Shown here piece after piece: positions 1-6,270 of a stretch of 7,785 nucleotides of DNA. A program made the position numbers and the translations under genes. The notes under the pieces are model-generated. The model was not told the DNA's origin and did not search any database. It worked only from the letters and a program-made list of their open reading frames with translations. This DNA comes from an uncultured Erysipelotrichaceae bacterium (GTDB lineage: Bacteria; Bacillota_I; Bacilli_A; RFN20; CAG-826), in the NCBI GenBank assembly GCA_902799855.1, contig CADCCA010000060.1, positions 1 through 7,785 of the forward strand, written 5' to 3'. Each line of letters opens with the position of its first letter. Position 1 is the stretch's first letter.

Positions 1-491
1 AAGAGTTCTGCAAGAACTATGACTGTGGTTGGGGTAGTTTCTATCTCTTTGTGGACTTTAAAGAAAACGCTGCGCATAACCGCTTAACCGTGGGAGCTCC
101 TTGGGACTTTGACTTAGGATTAGGCAACAAGAGTAGAGATGGTAAATACAAACCAGATGGCGATTTCATCACTCAATCTGGTGGTAGCATGACTGAATTT
201 AACCCTTGGTTATATTTATTAACGCAAACTGATTTCTATAAGAGCATGTTTAACCGTTATTATTCCGTGTTTAATAATTCTGGTTGCTTTGAAAAAGCCA
301 TCCAATACATCAATTATGAAACAAGAGCATTCGCGAGTGACTTCGCTAACGAGTACACCAAATGGGCGGGCGATAGCGGTCGTTCTTCCATGAGCACACG
401 CTCGTATAATAATCACGCTGACGCAGTTAATTATCTAACTGGTTGGTTAACTTCTAGAAAAGAATATTTAGACAATAAGTATTTAAAATAA
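1..491 (+). CDS. CotH-family kinase-like protein, C-terminal part (5' truncated by window)
   Basis: Reading frame 3 is open from the first bases to a TAA at 489-491, giving the last 162 residues. The GTG at 51 is an internal Val codon, because protein-like sequence runs straight through it (WGSFYLFVDFKENAAHNRL). About 35-45 residues into the visible part is APWDFDLGLGN, which matches the conserved PWDFD block of CotH proteins, whose acidic residues are thought to bind metal at the kinase-like active site. The following residues (NPWLYLLTQTDFYKSMFNRYY) fit the usual CotH C-lobe. CotH in Bacillus phosphorylates spore coat proteins, but many gut Bacillota carry large exported CotH-domain proteins with no sporulation role, so the substrate is unknown. 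The N-terminal lobe, any signal peptide and the promoter lie outside the window. A bidirectional terminator follows 18 nt after the stop. I am confident of the family but not of the role. Confidence 0.85.
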   Translation, partial: EFCKNYDCGWGSFYLFVDFKENAAHNRLTVGAPWDFDLGLGNKSRDGKYKPDGDFITQSGGSMTEFNPWLYLLTQTDFYKSMFNRYYSVFNNSGCFEKAIQYINYETRAFASDFANEYTKWAGDSGRSSMSTRSYNNHADAVNYLTGWLTSRKEYLDNKYLK

Positions 492-508
492 TCAGAGATT
501 AGACAAAC

Positions 509-539
509 AAAAAGACGTTTCGATTGAAGCGTCTTTTTT
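509..539. terminator. Bidirectional rho-independent terminator between convergent genes
   Basis: The stem GACGTTTC / GAAGCGTC (514-521 and 526-533, one G-U pair) closes on the loop GATT. It is extended by A5 at 509-513 pairing with T5 at 534-538, and six T's (534-539) follow on the plus strand. The A-run gives a U-tract on the minus strand too. It can end both the CotH gene (+) and the phosphatase gene (-). Confidence 0.9.
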
Positions 540-546
540 AGTTCTA

Positions 547-2148
547 TTAGGCTTTATAAACATCTAAGCTATCAAATAATTTCACTGAATCATCTAATGC
601 GGTATAAACCTGATAGGATAATGTTGTTTCGCTGAGGTTTAATACACCGAACATTGGAGCGTTAACGTTACCTGTCGCTAAATCACCGACTTCGTAGTGT
701 TGATCAGAAGTATAACTACCAAAGGTGTATGGTTCATAGGAATTCTCGTATTTGAGTTTGCCTAATTCGAGTTTGTATTTGTTATCTAAGAAGGTTTTGC
801 TTGGATCAAGACCTTTATAGGAATCTCCATCCTTCACTACTTCTGACCAAATGCCATCTTCTTCATGAGCGCCATAACGATGACCAGCTGCACCAGTAGT
901 TACATAATATGTACCTTGTGGGTTTTTATCATAGGTCACACCATCGATTTCTTCGGTTTCAGGGTTGAGATTCACCACTGCATCATTGTTCCAAGTTGTG
1001 GTATAGCCTGCGGCATCCCAACGATATGGTAATGTCTTATCGTAGGTGTGGTCATGGGCTTGGAAGACTAAATCAACGTGTTTAGAAGAGAAAATTGGGG
1101 TGAATTTTTCAACGATGTTTTGATTAGCGCTTTTGTTGGAGTGGTCGCCCGAAGAATATGGAGAAATGTGCATCATGACAATTTTCCATTTGGCTTGGCT
1201 AGCGTTATCTAAGTCATTTTTTAACCAATTGAGTTGAGCATCTGATACATCGTTAGTATTTAAGACCACAAAGTGGGCGAAATTATAATCATATGAATAA
1301 TAGGCACCAGAATAATCAACAGCGTTTTCTGGATATTTAATATCGGAATGTAATGAATGAGAATATGGAGAAGCTGGTTCATGGTTACCGCTTGATGTCA
1401 TATATGGGATATCAAATTTATAATCGTAGATAACATCTAAAGCCTTGGAATAAGTATTGAATCTAATTTGTCTTACTCCATCGATCTTTTCCATATTTTG
1501 ATCAAATTGGTCACCATTATGTAACGCCATATCAAGGCCTTCGCCTGCCTTTTGTACCGCTTTAACATAGGTATTACGCCACACATTGAGTTTGGTATGG
1601 TCTAAAGTTTGAGCGTCACTCATATTTATCGCGGTAAAGGTATCACTATTGGTTTCATCGGTGATAAAAGCACCGTATTTATAGCCACTTTCTGAACCGA
1701 TTTTATAACTATAGGCTTGACCTGGAGTTAAGTTTTCTACGTGCACTTTGTGGCAGTGCATGATTTGTTCAGAAGAGTTACTTGAACCACTATGGGATGG
1801 GAATTCATTGTTTTTAAATGAAGCAGTACCACTAGTGGCTAGTGTGACTTCTGTGGTGAAATCGGCGTTTTCTCCTTGATCGCTTTCAACGAGGAATAAA
1901 TCTGTGTCGTCAACCGTAGCGTCGGTTATCCAAGAGAAACCGCGTGAAAACATATCAGAATAAAATGTCATATTGACTCCAGTTGGTACTGGGGAGATGG
2001 AATAATCATCATAATCTGGAGTGAATTCTGGTCTAACGATGTGGTACTCTTCTTTAGAAGATGTCCCACCATTATTAGCGCCACAAGCGGCCAATAATAA
2101 ACCAGGCATTAATAAAACAATTAAAGAAAGTTTCTTTTTCATATACAT
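547..2148 (-). CDS. Secreted lipoprotein metallophosphoesterase, purple acid phosphatase-like
   Basis: This 533-residue protein begins with a lipoprotein signal: KKK, a hydrophobic stretch, then the lipobox LAAC with Cys22, so the mature protein should be lipid-anchored outside the membrane. Residues about 50-165 resemble the fibronectin-like N-terminal domain of purple acid phosphatases (HKVHVENLTPGQAYSYKIG at 133-151). The catalytic metallophosphoesterase domain (about 170-370) shows the family's ordered metal ligands: D178 (MSDAQ), D213 (NGDQFD), N255-H256 (GNHE), H327 (MMHISPY), H365 and H367 (AHDHTY). Canonical purple acid phosphatases have GDxxY where this has GDQFD, so the Fe-binding Tyr is probably absent and the metal may differ. 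It likely releases phosphate from organic phosphoesters outside the cell; the substrate is unknown. The start at 2148 is favoured by AAGGG 8 nt upstream; M3 would be further away. A terminator upstream separates it from the channel operon, so it probably has its own promoter (TATTAT at 2186-2191 is a weak candidate -10). Confidence 0.9.
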   Translation of the reverse strand: MYMKKKLSLIVLLMPGLLLAACGANNGGTSSKEEYHIVRPEFTPDYDDYSISPVPTGVNMTFYSDMFSRGFSWITDATVDDTDLFLVESDQGENADFTTEVTLATSGTASFKNNEFPSHSGSSNSSEQIMHCHKVHVENLTPGQAYSYKIGSESGYKYGAFITDETNSDTFTAINMSDAQTLDHTKLNVWRNTYVKAVQKAGEGLDMALHNGDQFDQNMEKIDGVRQIRFNTYSKALDVIYDYKFDIPYMTSSGNHEPASPYSHSLHSDIKYPENAVDYSGAYYSYDYNFAHFVVLNTNDVSDAQLNWLKNDLDNASQAKWKIVMMHISPYSSGDHSNKSANQNIVEKFTPIFSSKHVDLVFQAHDHTYDKTLPYRWDAAGYTTTWNNDAVVNLNPETEEIDGVTYDKNPQGTYYVTTGAAGHRYGAHEEDGIWSEVVKDGDSYKGLDPSKTFLDNKYKLELGKLKYENSYEPYTFGSYTSDQHYEVGDLATGNVNAPMFGVLNLSETTLSYQVYTALDDSVKLFDSLDVYKA

Positions 2149-2203
2149 TACATATTCCCTTAAAAAGTATTTGCTAGATACTTCTATAATAATGTCATTT
2201 ATT

Positions 2204-2232
2204 AAAAAACACTAGATATGAATGCCTAGTGT
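2204..2232 (-). terminator. Rho-independent terminator of the potassium-channel operon
   Basis: On the minus strand the stem AACACTAG / CTAGTGTT (plus flanking A-T pairs) encloses a loop of about 10 nt and is followed by TTTTTTAAT (2209 down to 2203). The right arm abuts the channel stop codon (2236-2234). It separates the channel operon from the downstream phosphatase. Confidence 0.85.
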
Positions 2233-2233
2233 T

Positions 2234-3145
2234 TTAATTATCTTTTTCTTCTTTTTCGATGCTCTTTAATTTCTTAGCATCGTTTTTACCAGAAGTCTCG
2301 TTGTAGAAGTTAACAATGATGGAGGTTACCACCGCAACAGCGACGATACCATACATTCCAAGCACCACGGTAATTAATCTTCCGATCACTGTGGTCGCTG
2401 CAAAGTCGCCAAAACCTATCGTCGTCACTACCGCAAAGCAATACCATAAAGCATCACCGAAATTAGTGATGGTTTCTTCTACTGTAATAAGCACTAAAGC
2501 GGAGGCTACCATAGTCGCGATTAAGCCAAATAAGACTTCTAAAGCGAAGGTCTTAACGATAATCTTGAATAAGACTTTGAATTTTAATTCACCAAAGGCA
2601 ATGCCTGCCACTTCTGCTAGAGCAGTAATGGTAATAAATAAGCATTCAATTAAAACGACTTTAGCGAGGTCATCCACTTCTACTGGAATGAATAAGCCAA
2701 CGCCTAATAGCATGGCGATTAAAATAACAATAGCGTTAAAAACAATCGCTCTAATGGATTTCTTTTCGATGATATTGAAAATACGTGAAACGATAACTAC
2801 TAAACAATATAATCCAGCGGTTAAAGAAAAGAGATATGTATCATTTTTCGCATAAGTAACAACAATACCCAAAGCGAGATTAAAAGCAAAAAGAATGATG
2901 ACGCGTATGAGATTATAGCGGCTTCTATTACGCATATAGGTCACTAGGCTTGATAAGCCCATAGAAATAAACACCCAGAATAAGAAGTTAGGAGCGTCAT
3001 CGAAGTTGCTCTTAGTGACCGCGACAATTGTTAAAACAGAGAAAGTTAAAACTAGAGTGGAACAGACACATCCAAGGATGAGCATGATGACTCTAGTGAA
3101 ATCATTTGATAAGAAGCGAGCTTTTTTATTATTCTTCGTCTTCAT
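2234..3145 (-). CDS. Potassium channel family protein with pore signature TTIGFGD
   Basis: This 303-residue integral membrane protein should form a K+-selective pore in the cytoplasmic membrane. The pore region near the C-terminus is DALWYCFAVVTTIGFGDFAA (231-250); the selectivity filter TIGFGD occupies 242-247, preceded by an outer helix (about 192-222) and followed by the inner helix (about 254-281). The tail is short and charged, with no RCK/TrkA_N regulatory domain visible. Before the pore module are about six more hydrophobic segments (about 17-44, 53-70, 77-98, 103-126, 131-153, 163-184), so roughly eight helices in all. There is no Arg/Lys ladder of a voltage-sensor S4, so gating cannot be read from sequence. 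The start lies 2 nt after the stop of the upstream membrane-protein gene (TAATTATG) with only a weak purine-rich stretch before it, suggesting translational coupling. The pore call is firm; the gating signal is unknown. Confidence 0.9.
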   Translation of the reverse strand: MKTKNNKKARFLSNDFTRVIMLILGCVCSTLVLTFSVLTIVAVTKSNFDDAPNFLFWVFISMGLSSLVTYMRNRSRYNLIRVIILFAFNLALGIVVTYAKNDTYLFSLTAGLYCLVVIVSRIFNIIEKKSIRAIVFNAIVILIAMLLGVGLFIPVEVDDLAKVVLIECLFITITALAEVAGIAFGELKFKVLFKIIVKTFALEVLFGLIATMVASALVLITVEETITNFGDALWYCFAVVTTIGFGDFAATTVIGRLITVVLGMYGIVAVAVVTSIIVNFYNETSGKNDAKKLKSIEKEEKDN

Positions 3146-3147
3146 AA

Positions 3148-3678
3148 TTATTCTTTTTTCTTCTTCATTAGTAGTTCATCAAGTAATGGCGTGAGTGGCG
3201 CGATGACTAGTTCAGCAAGTAAGAGATATAAATGAATCATCGCATGATGTTCACCTGGTTCAATAATTAACAAGATGGAGAAAATGATGATGACTAATGA
3301 TTCTACACCACTGACGATCTTTGGAACGATGTGCTTAAGTTCGCAAGCGATTTCTTTGATTTCATAAGATTCTCTAAGAATTGACCAAGTTGCCCAAATG
3401 ATGCACACGGATTCGTAAGAAAGATTAACGCACATTAAAACAATGCCTAACAATAGTTCAATGAATCCAAGATAGACTTTATCTTCATGCAAGATATGAT
3501 GAATGTGATGAATGATAATAAATAAGATTTCTTCAACGGCGTATAGAATCATTAATCCACCGATAAAGTACTTGAGGTGTTCCACAAGTGGTTCTCTAAA
3601 GATGAAGATTAAGACCGCTAAAACGACGTAAACGCCTAATTTTATTAAATTGTATTTAATGGAATTCTTTTCATTCAT
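3148..3678 (-). CDS. Six-helix membrane protein, DUF308/HdeD-like, His-rich loop
   Basis: This 176-residue, very hydrophobic protein has about six membrane segments (about 12-27, 33-56, 69-87, 89-102, 121-139, 144-161) and a charged C-terminus ending KKKKE. Size and paired-hairpin topology resemble DUF308/HdeD-type membrane proteins, but I see no diagnostic motif, so the family is tentative. A His-rich patch, HHIHHILHE (57-65), follows the second helix and might bind a metal ion; that is inference. The stop is 2 nt before the channel ATG, so the two proteins are made together and may work together, for example as a channel accessory subunit. The gene has no Shine-Dalgarno; a TATTAT box ends 7 nt before the ATG, so besides read-through from the acetyltransferase genes it may have its own leaderless transcript. 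Confidence 0.7.
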   Translation of the reverse strand: MNEKNSIKYNLIKLGVYVVLAVLIFIFREPLVEHLKYFIGGLMILYAVEEILFIIIHHIHHILHEDKVYLGFIELLLGIVLMCVNLSYESVCIIWATWSILRESYEIKEIACELKHIVPKIVSGVESLVIIIFSILLIIEPGEHHAMIHLYLLLAELVIAPLTPLLDELLMKKKKE

Positions 3679-3685
3679 ATTTTTG

Positions 3686-3691
3686 ATAATA
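3686..3691 (-). promoter_or_regulatory. Possible -10 box for a leaderless transcript of the membrane-protein gene
   Basis: TATTAT on the minus strand is followed by CAAAAAT and then the ATG at 3678, which would place transcription start at or next to the start codon. No convincing -35 and no ribosome binding site are visible. In AT-rich DNA such boxes arise by chance, so this is weak. Confidence 0.3.
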
Positions 3692-3714
3692 AAACAAAAC
3701 GAGAAAAAACACTA

Positions 3715-3975
3715 TTATTTATTACCCAAAATAACTTTTTGTGCATAAGAACAGATAGGAACAACTTTAACATTTCTTTTATTAGCCTCTTCCACTACTT
3801 TGTCTACAAGCATTCTAGCAATACCTCTTCCACCGAATTCAGGGCGGACACCGGTATGCATGATATACCAACTACCATCCTTAATTTCATATTGGCATTC
3901 GCCAACGTTTTGTTCGTCAACAAAGGCTAATGATTGATTATTCGCTTCATCGAAGACTATTTTTAATTGTTCCAT
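3715..3975 (-). CDS. Small GNAT-type N-acetyltransferase (YidJ/At1g77540-like)
   Basis: This 86-residue protein matches the minimal single-domain GNAT family (Acetyltransf_CG type), whose members are usually about 90-100 residues, so it is complete. Visible features: the strand SWYIMHTGVRPEF (35-47), the acetyl-CoA pyrophosphate loop GGRGIA (48-53) with the following helix ARMLVDKVVEEANKR, and the C-terminal PICSYA (73-78). Its Cys75 matches the conserved Cys near the acetyl-CoA site in this group. It should transfer acetyl from acetyl-CoA in the cytosol; the acceptor is unknown. The start is supported by AGAAGGAAAG just upstream. It lies 45 nt after the hexapeptide acetyltransferase and 36 nt before the membrane-protein gene, all on the minus strand with no terminator between, so co-transcription is likely. 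Confidence 0.85.
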   Translation of the reverse strand: MEQLKIVFDEANNQSLAFVDEQNVGECQYEIKDGSWYIMHTGVRPEFGGRGIARMLVDKVVEEANKRNVKVVPICSYAQKVILGNK

Positions 3976-4020
3976 AATGACTTTCCTTCTTTTTCTATAA
4001 GTTTAGCCAAAGTAAAAAGT

Positions 4021-4575
4021 TTATATCTTTTTAATTACTTTAGCGGGATTACCTCCCACCACTACATTATCAGGGACATCTTTGGTGACGACAGCACCTG
4101 CTGCTACCACACTATTTTCGCCAATGGTAACTCCAGGGCAGATAATGGCGCCAATACATATCCAAGCATTCTTTTTAATTGTCACTTTTTTGAAATAATA
4201 CTGATGATGACGGTCTTTTAAATCGTGATTAACTGTCGCGATTTTAACATCTGGACCGATCAAAACATCATCTTGGATTTCTAATATACCAGCAGAAAGA
4301 AATGTCGCTCCTTTATTAATGGTTATATTCTTACCAAACTTTACTCGTGCACCATTATCGCAATAAAAAGGAGAAACGATAGATACTGATTCATCTATAT
4401 CGCTTTGAAATAGTTCTTTCAACAAATCTCGATAATCAGGATCCGTTGGTTTTTTAGAGGATATTTTTAAACTTAATTCGTGGGAACGGATGATTTCTTT
4501 TAATCCATCTTCAAAATATGGTTCATCATCACGAGCTTGTCCATATTTATCTACGACTTCAAAAAAACGATTCAT
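4021..4575 (-). CDS. Sugar O-acetyltransferase, left-handed beta-helix (maltose/galactoside type)
   Basis: This 184-residue protein, the usual length for the maltose/galactoside O-acetyltransferase family, uses acetyl-CoA to acetylate a sugar hydroxyl in the cytosol. Residues 1-55 correspond to the helical N-terminal region, ending with the DYRDLLKELF block. Hexapeptide repeats run from about 65 to 175, with the pattern (I/V)GxxxxI clear in CIGAIICPGVTIGENSVVAAGAVVTKDVP (140-168). The catalytic His is in ATVNHDL (H117), and SPFYCDNG (68-75) is the family's PF-CDYG block. The C-terminus VVGGNPAKVIKKI is typical and complete. Start at 4575 has AGGAA 9 nt upstream and a perfect extended -10 promoter about 30 nt upstream. 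It is the first gene of the minus-strand group running through the GNAT gene to the potassium channel. The actual acceptor sugar cannot be told from sequence. Confidence 0.9.
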   Translation of the reverse strand: MNRFFEVVDKYGQARDDEPYFEDGLKEIIRSHELSLKISSKKPTDPDYRDLLKELFQSDIDESVSIVSPFYCDNGARVKFGKNITINKGATFLSAGILEIQDDVLIGPDVKIATVNHDLKDRHHQYYFKKVTIKKNAWICIGAIICPGVTIGENSVVAAGAVVTKDVPDNVVVGGNPAKVIKKI

Positions 4576-4606
4576 ATTATATATTTCCTAGAAAACTCAC
4601 TTTATT

Positions 4607-4615
4607 ATTATAGCA
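4607..4615 (-). promoter_or_regulatory. Extended -10 promoter (TGCTATAAT) for the acetyltransferase/channel operon
   Basis: On the minus strand TGCTATAAT is a perfect TGn-TATAAT extended -10. Expected transcription start is near 4600, giving a leader of about 25 nt that contains the AGGAA ribosome binding site. No good -35 is visible, as is common for extended -10 promoters. Confidence 0.7.
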
Positions 4616-4650
4616 AAAAAACAAGGCTTTAAGCGCCCAGTTCCTTTTTT

Positions 4651-4661
4651 TATGATAAGAT
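4651..4661 (+). promoter_or_regulatory. Overlapping -10 candidates for the esterase gene
   Basis: TATGAT (4651-4656) and TAAGAT (4656-4661) lie 13 and 8 nt before the ATG at 4670. A poor -35 match (TTTAAG, 4628-4633) is 17 nt upstream of the first. Either box leaves a leader of only 0-7 nt, consistent with the missing Shine-Dalgarno sequence. Confidence 0.4.
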
Positions 4662-4669
4662 ATTAAAGT

Positions 4670-5527
4670 ATGCTTATACCAGACAAAATCGGTCCTTTTA
4701 CTAGATATAAAAATAGCAAAACCACGATGAAATATGGTTTTTATTATTCTTTTAATGTGACCCTGCCTTTTTCTAAAGAAAATAAGCGCACTGTGAGAGT
4801 GTGGTTACCTTCTAATTACGATTTTAATAATAGCAACAAAAGATTCCCCGTCATCTATATGTCAGATGGACAAAACCTTGTTGATAGATATCTTTCCGCA
4901 TATGGGGATTGGAAGTTAGATAAAACGGTTGAACGCTTAATCAAAGAAGGTCATAGCGGTTTAATTGCGGTCGGTATTGATTGCCCAAAAGATCCTTTAG
5001 AAAGAACAAAAGAATTGTGCCCACCTTATGAGCCCACTAAAAAGATTTTTAAAATTGAAGGCGCGCATTTTGAAACATACGCTGATAAATATATCGATTA
5101 TATAGTTAATGAATTAAAACCGCTTATTGATAAGTTATTTTTCACGATTAGCGATAACACCGCGATTGGTGGTTCGTCAATGGGTGGAATTATGGCGTTC
5201 TATGCTTATATTTATAAGCCGAATATCTTTAATTATTCTTTATCTTTTTCTCCAGCCTTTTTCTTTTATAAAAAGAAAGATTGGTTTTCTATCTTGGATG
5301 AATACGATATTGATCCAAAGAAGAACGGCAAATTGTTCTTATACTCAGGCGGTAAAGATTTTGAAGCAATGTTTTTAAAACCAACGATTTATACTTATGA
5401 GTATTTATTGAAAAGAAAATTTAATAACGATCAAATAGCCCTCTTAGTGGACACTAATGAGATACACCATGAGGATGCATGGGCTAAATATTTATATGAA
5501 GCATTAAAATATTGGCTGAGCAAATAA
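4670..5527 (+). CDS. Alpha/beta-hydrolase esterase (COG2819/Fes-like)
   Basis: This 285-residue protein resembles predicted alpha/beta-superfamily esterases related to Fes and esterase D. The layout fits: RVWLPSNYD (43-51), FPVIYMSDGQNL (59-70) as the oxyanion-side strand and loop, the nucleophile elbow GGSSMGG (167-173) with Ser170, SGGKDFE (226-232) near the acid position, and EIHHEDAW (264-271) with catalytic His266 or His267. No signal peptide is seen, so it is probably cytosolic. Family members cleave ester bonds in siderophores, acyl esters or acylated sugars; the substrate here is unknown. It is divergent from the O-acetyltransferase operon, which is at least compatible with deacylation of sugars, though that is inference. 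The ATG at 4670 has no ribosome binding site; an internal ATG at 4727 has none either, so the longer form is kept. Its TAA (5525-5527) overlaps the left copy of a 16-bp direct repeat, 12 nt from the convergent regulator stop. Confidence 0.85.
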   Translation: MLIPDKIGPFTRYKNSKTTMKYGFYYSFNVTLPFSKENKRTVRVWLPSNYDFNNSNKRFPVIYMSDGQNLVDRYLSAYGDWKLDKTVERLIKEGHSGLIAVGIDCPKDPLERTKELCPPYEPTKKIFKIEGAHFETYADKYIDYIVNELKPLIDKLFFTISDNTAIGGSSMGGIMAFYAYIYKPNIFNYSLSFSPAFFFYKKKDWFSILDEYDIDPKKNGKLFLYSGGKDFEAMFLKPTIYTYEYLLKRKFNNDQIALLVDTNEIHHEDAWAKYLYEALKYWLSK

Positions 5528-5541
5528 AAAGGACTGACACT
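5526..5541. repeat. 16-bp direct repeat, left copy (half of a terminator)
   Basis: AAAAAGGACTGACACT is identical to 6352-6367, in the same orientation. Read on the minus strand it is the 3' arm and T-run of the terminator seen whole at 6351-6380, but here the pairing 5' arm is missing. It overlaps the stop codons of both the esterase (+) and the regulator (-). Confidence 0.8.
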
Positions 5542-5986
5542 ATTGTTTTTCTTTCCAATATTTGAGATTAGGAAGTACTCCTCTCATATATGTTCTTGCT
5601 TGGTCTTCAGGAAAACCTTGAGCAACCATATGAGGAATACATGCATCAATTAGATCATCGATATTGTTATAGGTGAATTTCTCATCGTGATAGCACCACT
5701 GACAGTAGTCTTCATTAAATGAACCATCTTTTTCTTTGCTCATTAATGAATCTTGTAAGGGCATACCACAACACTGGCACACTAGTTGTCTCGGTGATCC
5801 TAAAAGAGTGTTAATTGACACATCAAATAGTTTAGATAGTAGTTTTAATGTTTCAGTATTTGGTGTGGTTTCACCGGTTTCCCATCTTGAAACAGCTTGT
5901 CTAGTAACCATTACTCTTTCCGCGAGTTCTTCTTGGGATAAATTATTCTTTGTTCTTAGTTCTAGTAATATATCTTTTGTTTCCAT
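5540..5986 (-). CDS. XRE-family transcriptional regulator fused to a C-terminal zinc ribbon
   Basis: This 148-residue protein has an N-terminal helix-turn-helix (about 5-62: LRTKNNLSQEELAERV, then TRQAVSRWETGE, then LKLLSKLFDVSINTLLG), typical of XRE/HTH_3 regulators. Its C-terminal half (68-148) matches the putative zinc-ribbon family with CQCCGMPL and YCQWCY; Cys70, Cys73, Cys95 and Cys98 are the likely zinc ligands. The segment IDDLIDACIPHMV ... PNLKYWK is characteristic of the same domain, so the C-terminus looks complete. It probably binds DNA as a dimer and senses a ligand or redox state through the ribbon, but the signal is unknown. AGAGG lies 8 nt before the ATG at 5986. A good promoter with operator-like repeats sits directly upstream, suggesting autoregulation. 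No intact terminator follows; the gene ends in half of one, 12 nt from the convergent esterase stop. Confidence 0.9.
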   Translation of the reverse strand: METKDILLELRTKNNLSQEELAERVMVTRQAVSRWETGETTPNTETLKLLSKLFDVSINTLLGSPRQLVCQCCGMPLQDSLMSKEKDGSFNEDYCQWCYHDEKFTYNNIDDLIDACIPHMVAQGFPEDQARTYMRGVLPNLKYWKEKQ

Positions 5987-6005
5987 TTCGTTTACCTCTA
6001 ACTAT

Positions 6006-6033
6006 ATTTTATGGTTGCTAGTTTTGTTATCAA
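6006..6033 (-). promoter_or_regulatory. Promoter of the XRE-zinc ribbon gene (TTGATA / TAAAAT)
   Basis: On the minus strand the -35 TTGATA (6028-6033) and -10 TAAAAT (6006-6011) each match consensus in 5 of 6 positions with a 16-nt spacer. Transcription would start near 6000, about 14 nt before the ATG, leaving room for the AGAGG ribosome binding site only. Confidence 0.6.
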
Positions 6034-6050
6034 GCAACCCTCTGTTGCTA
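6013..6050. promoter_or_regulatory. Operator-like repeats (AGCAAC-N5-GTTGCT plus extra half-site)
   Basis: A perfect inverted repeat AGCAAC-CCTCT-GTTGCT (6033-6049) touches the -35 box, and a third half-site GGTTGCTA (6013-6020) lies in the promoter spacer, itself inverted relative to AGCAACC at 6033-6039. Spacing and position suit an XRE dimer repressing its own gene. Binding is inferred from position, not shown. Confidence 0.55.
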
Positions 6051-6051
6051 T

Positions 6052-6075
6052 AAAAAAGCATCTCAATAGAGACGC
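6052..6075 (-). terminator. Rho-independent terminator of the VbhA-like gene
   Basis: On the minus strand GCGTCTC-TATT-GAGATGC (one G-U pair) is followed by six T's. It lies 12 nt after the TAA of the antitoxin-like gene and before the regulator promoter, so the two genes are separate transcription units. Confidence 0.85.
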
Positions 6076-6087
6076 AATATCTTATAA

Positions 6088-6258
6088 TTATCCATTAATA
6101 CCTATGCTGGAGTTAAATATTTTAAAAGCTTCTTCTCTGGTTATTTCACCATCAATAACCTTAGAAATTAATTCAATATCAAAGTCACTTAAAGGCATCC
6201 CTTCAAGAGACATGGTAGCATTAACCTCTTTAATGATTTGTTCCGCTTTCTTACTCAT
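6088..6258 (-). CDS. Antitoxin VbhA-like small protein (orphan Fic inhibitor)
   Basis: This 56-residue protein resembles the antitoxin VbhA family. It starts MSKKAEQIIKEVNATMSLEG and continues with MPLSDFDIELISKVIDGEITREEAFKIF, the pattern of a helix bearing the inhibitory motif followed by two short helices. The motif (S/T)xxxE(G/N) is met by T15-MSL-E19-G20; in VbhA and related proteins this Glu blocks ATP binding in Fic AMP-transferases. I chose ATG 6258 because family similarity begins there; a TTG at 6282 would add eight unsupported residues. No ribosome binding site is visible, and TATACT ends 6 nt before the ATG, so the mRNA may be leaderless. Antitoxins of this type usually sit directly upstream of a fic gene, but the next gene downstream is the XRE regulator and no HPFxxGNGR Fic motif was seen in the window. 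It may act on a Fic protein elsewhere or have another role. Confidence 0.7.
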   Translation of the reverse strand: MSKKAEQIIKEVNATMSLEGMPLSDFDIELISKVIDGEITREEAFKIFNSSIGING

Positions 6259-6264
6259 AAAAAT

Positions 6265-6270
6265 AGTATA
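6265..6270 (-). promoter_or_regulatory. -10 box (TATACT) of the VbhA-like gene, leaderless arrangement
   Basis: TATACT on the minus strand is 6 nt from the ATG at 6258, placing transcription start on or beside the start codon. A partial -35 (ATGAAT, 6288-6293) is 17 nt upstream. There is no Shine-Dalgarno sequence. Confidence 0.45.

Noticed and set aside
2316..2855. Long plus-strand open frame opposite the potassium channel gene
   Set aside because: It is the antisense of membrane helices, giving a Thr/Lys/Ala/Ile-rich translation with no motif. The channel on the minus strand has clear family signatures over the same bases.
5736..6053. Plus-strand open frame opposite the XRE-zinc ribbon gene
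   Set aside because: The minus-strand gene has a clear HTH, zinc ligands, ribosome binding site and promoter; this frame is its shadow.
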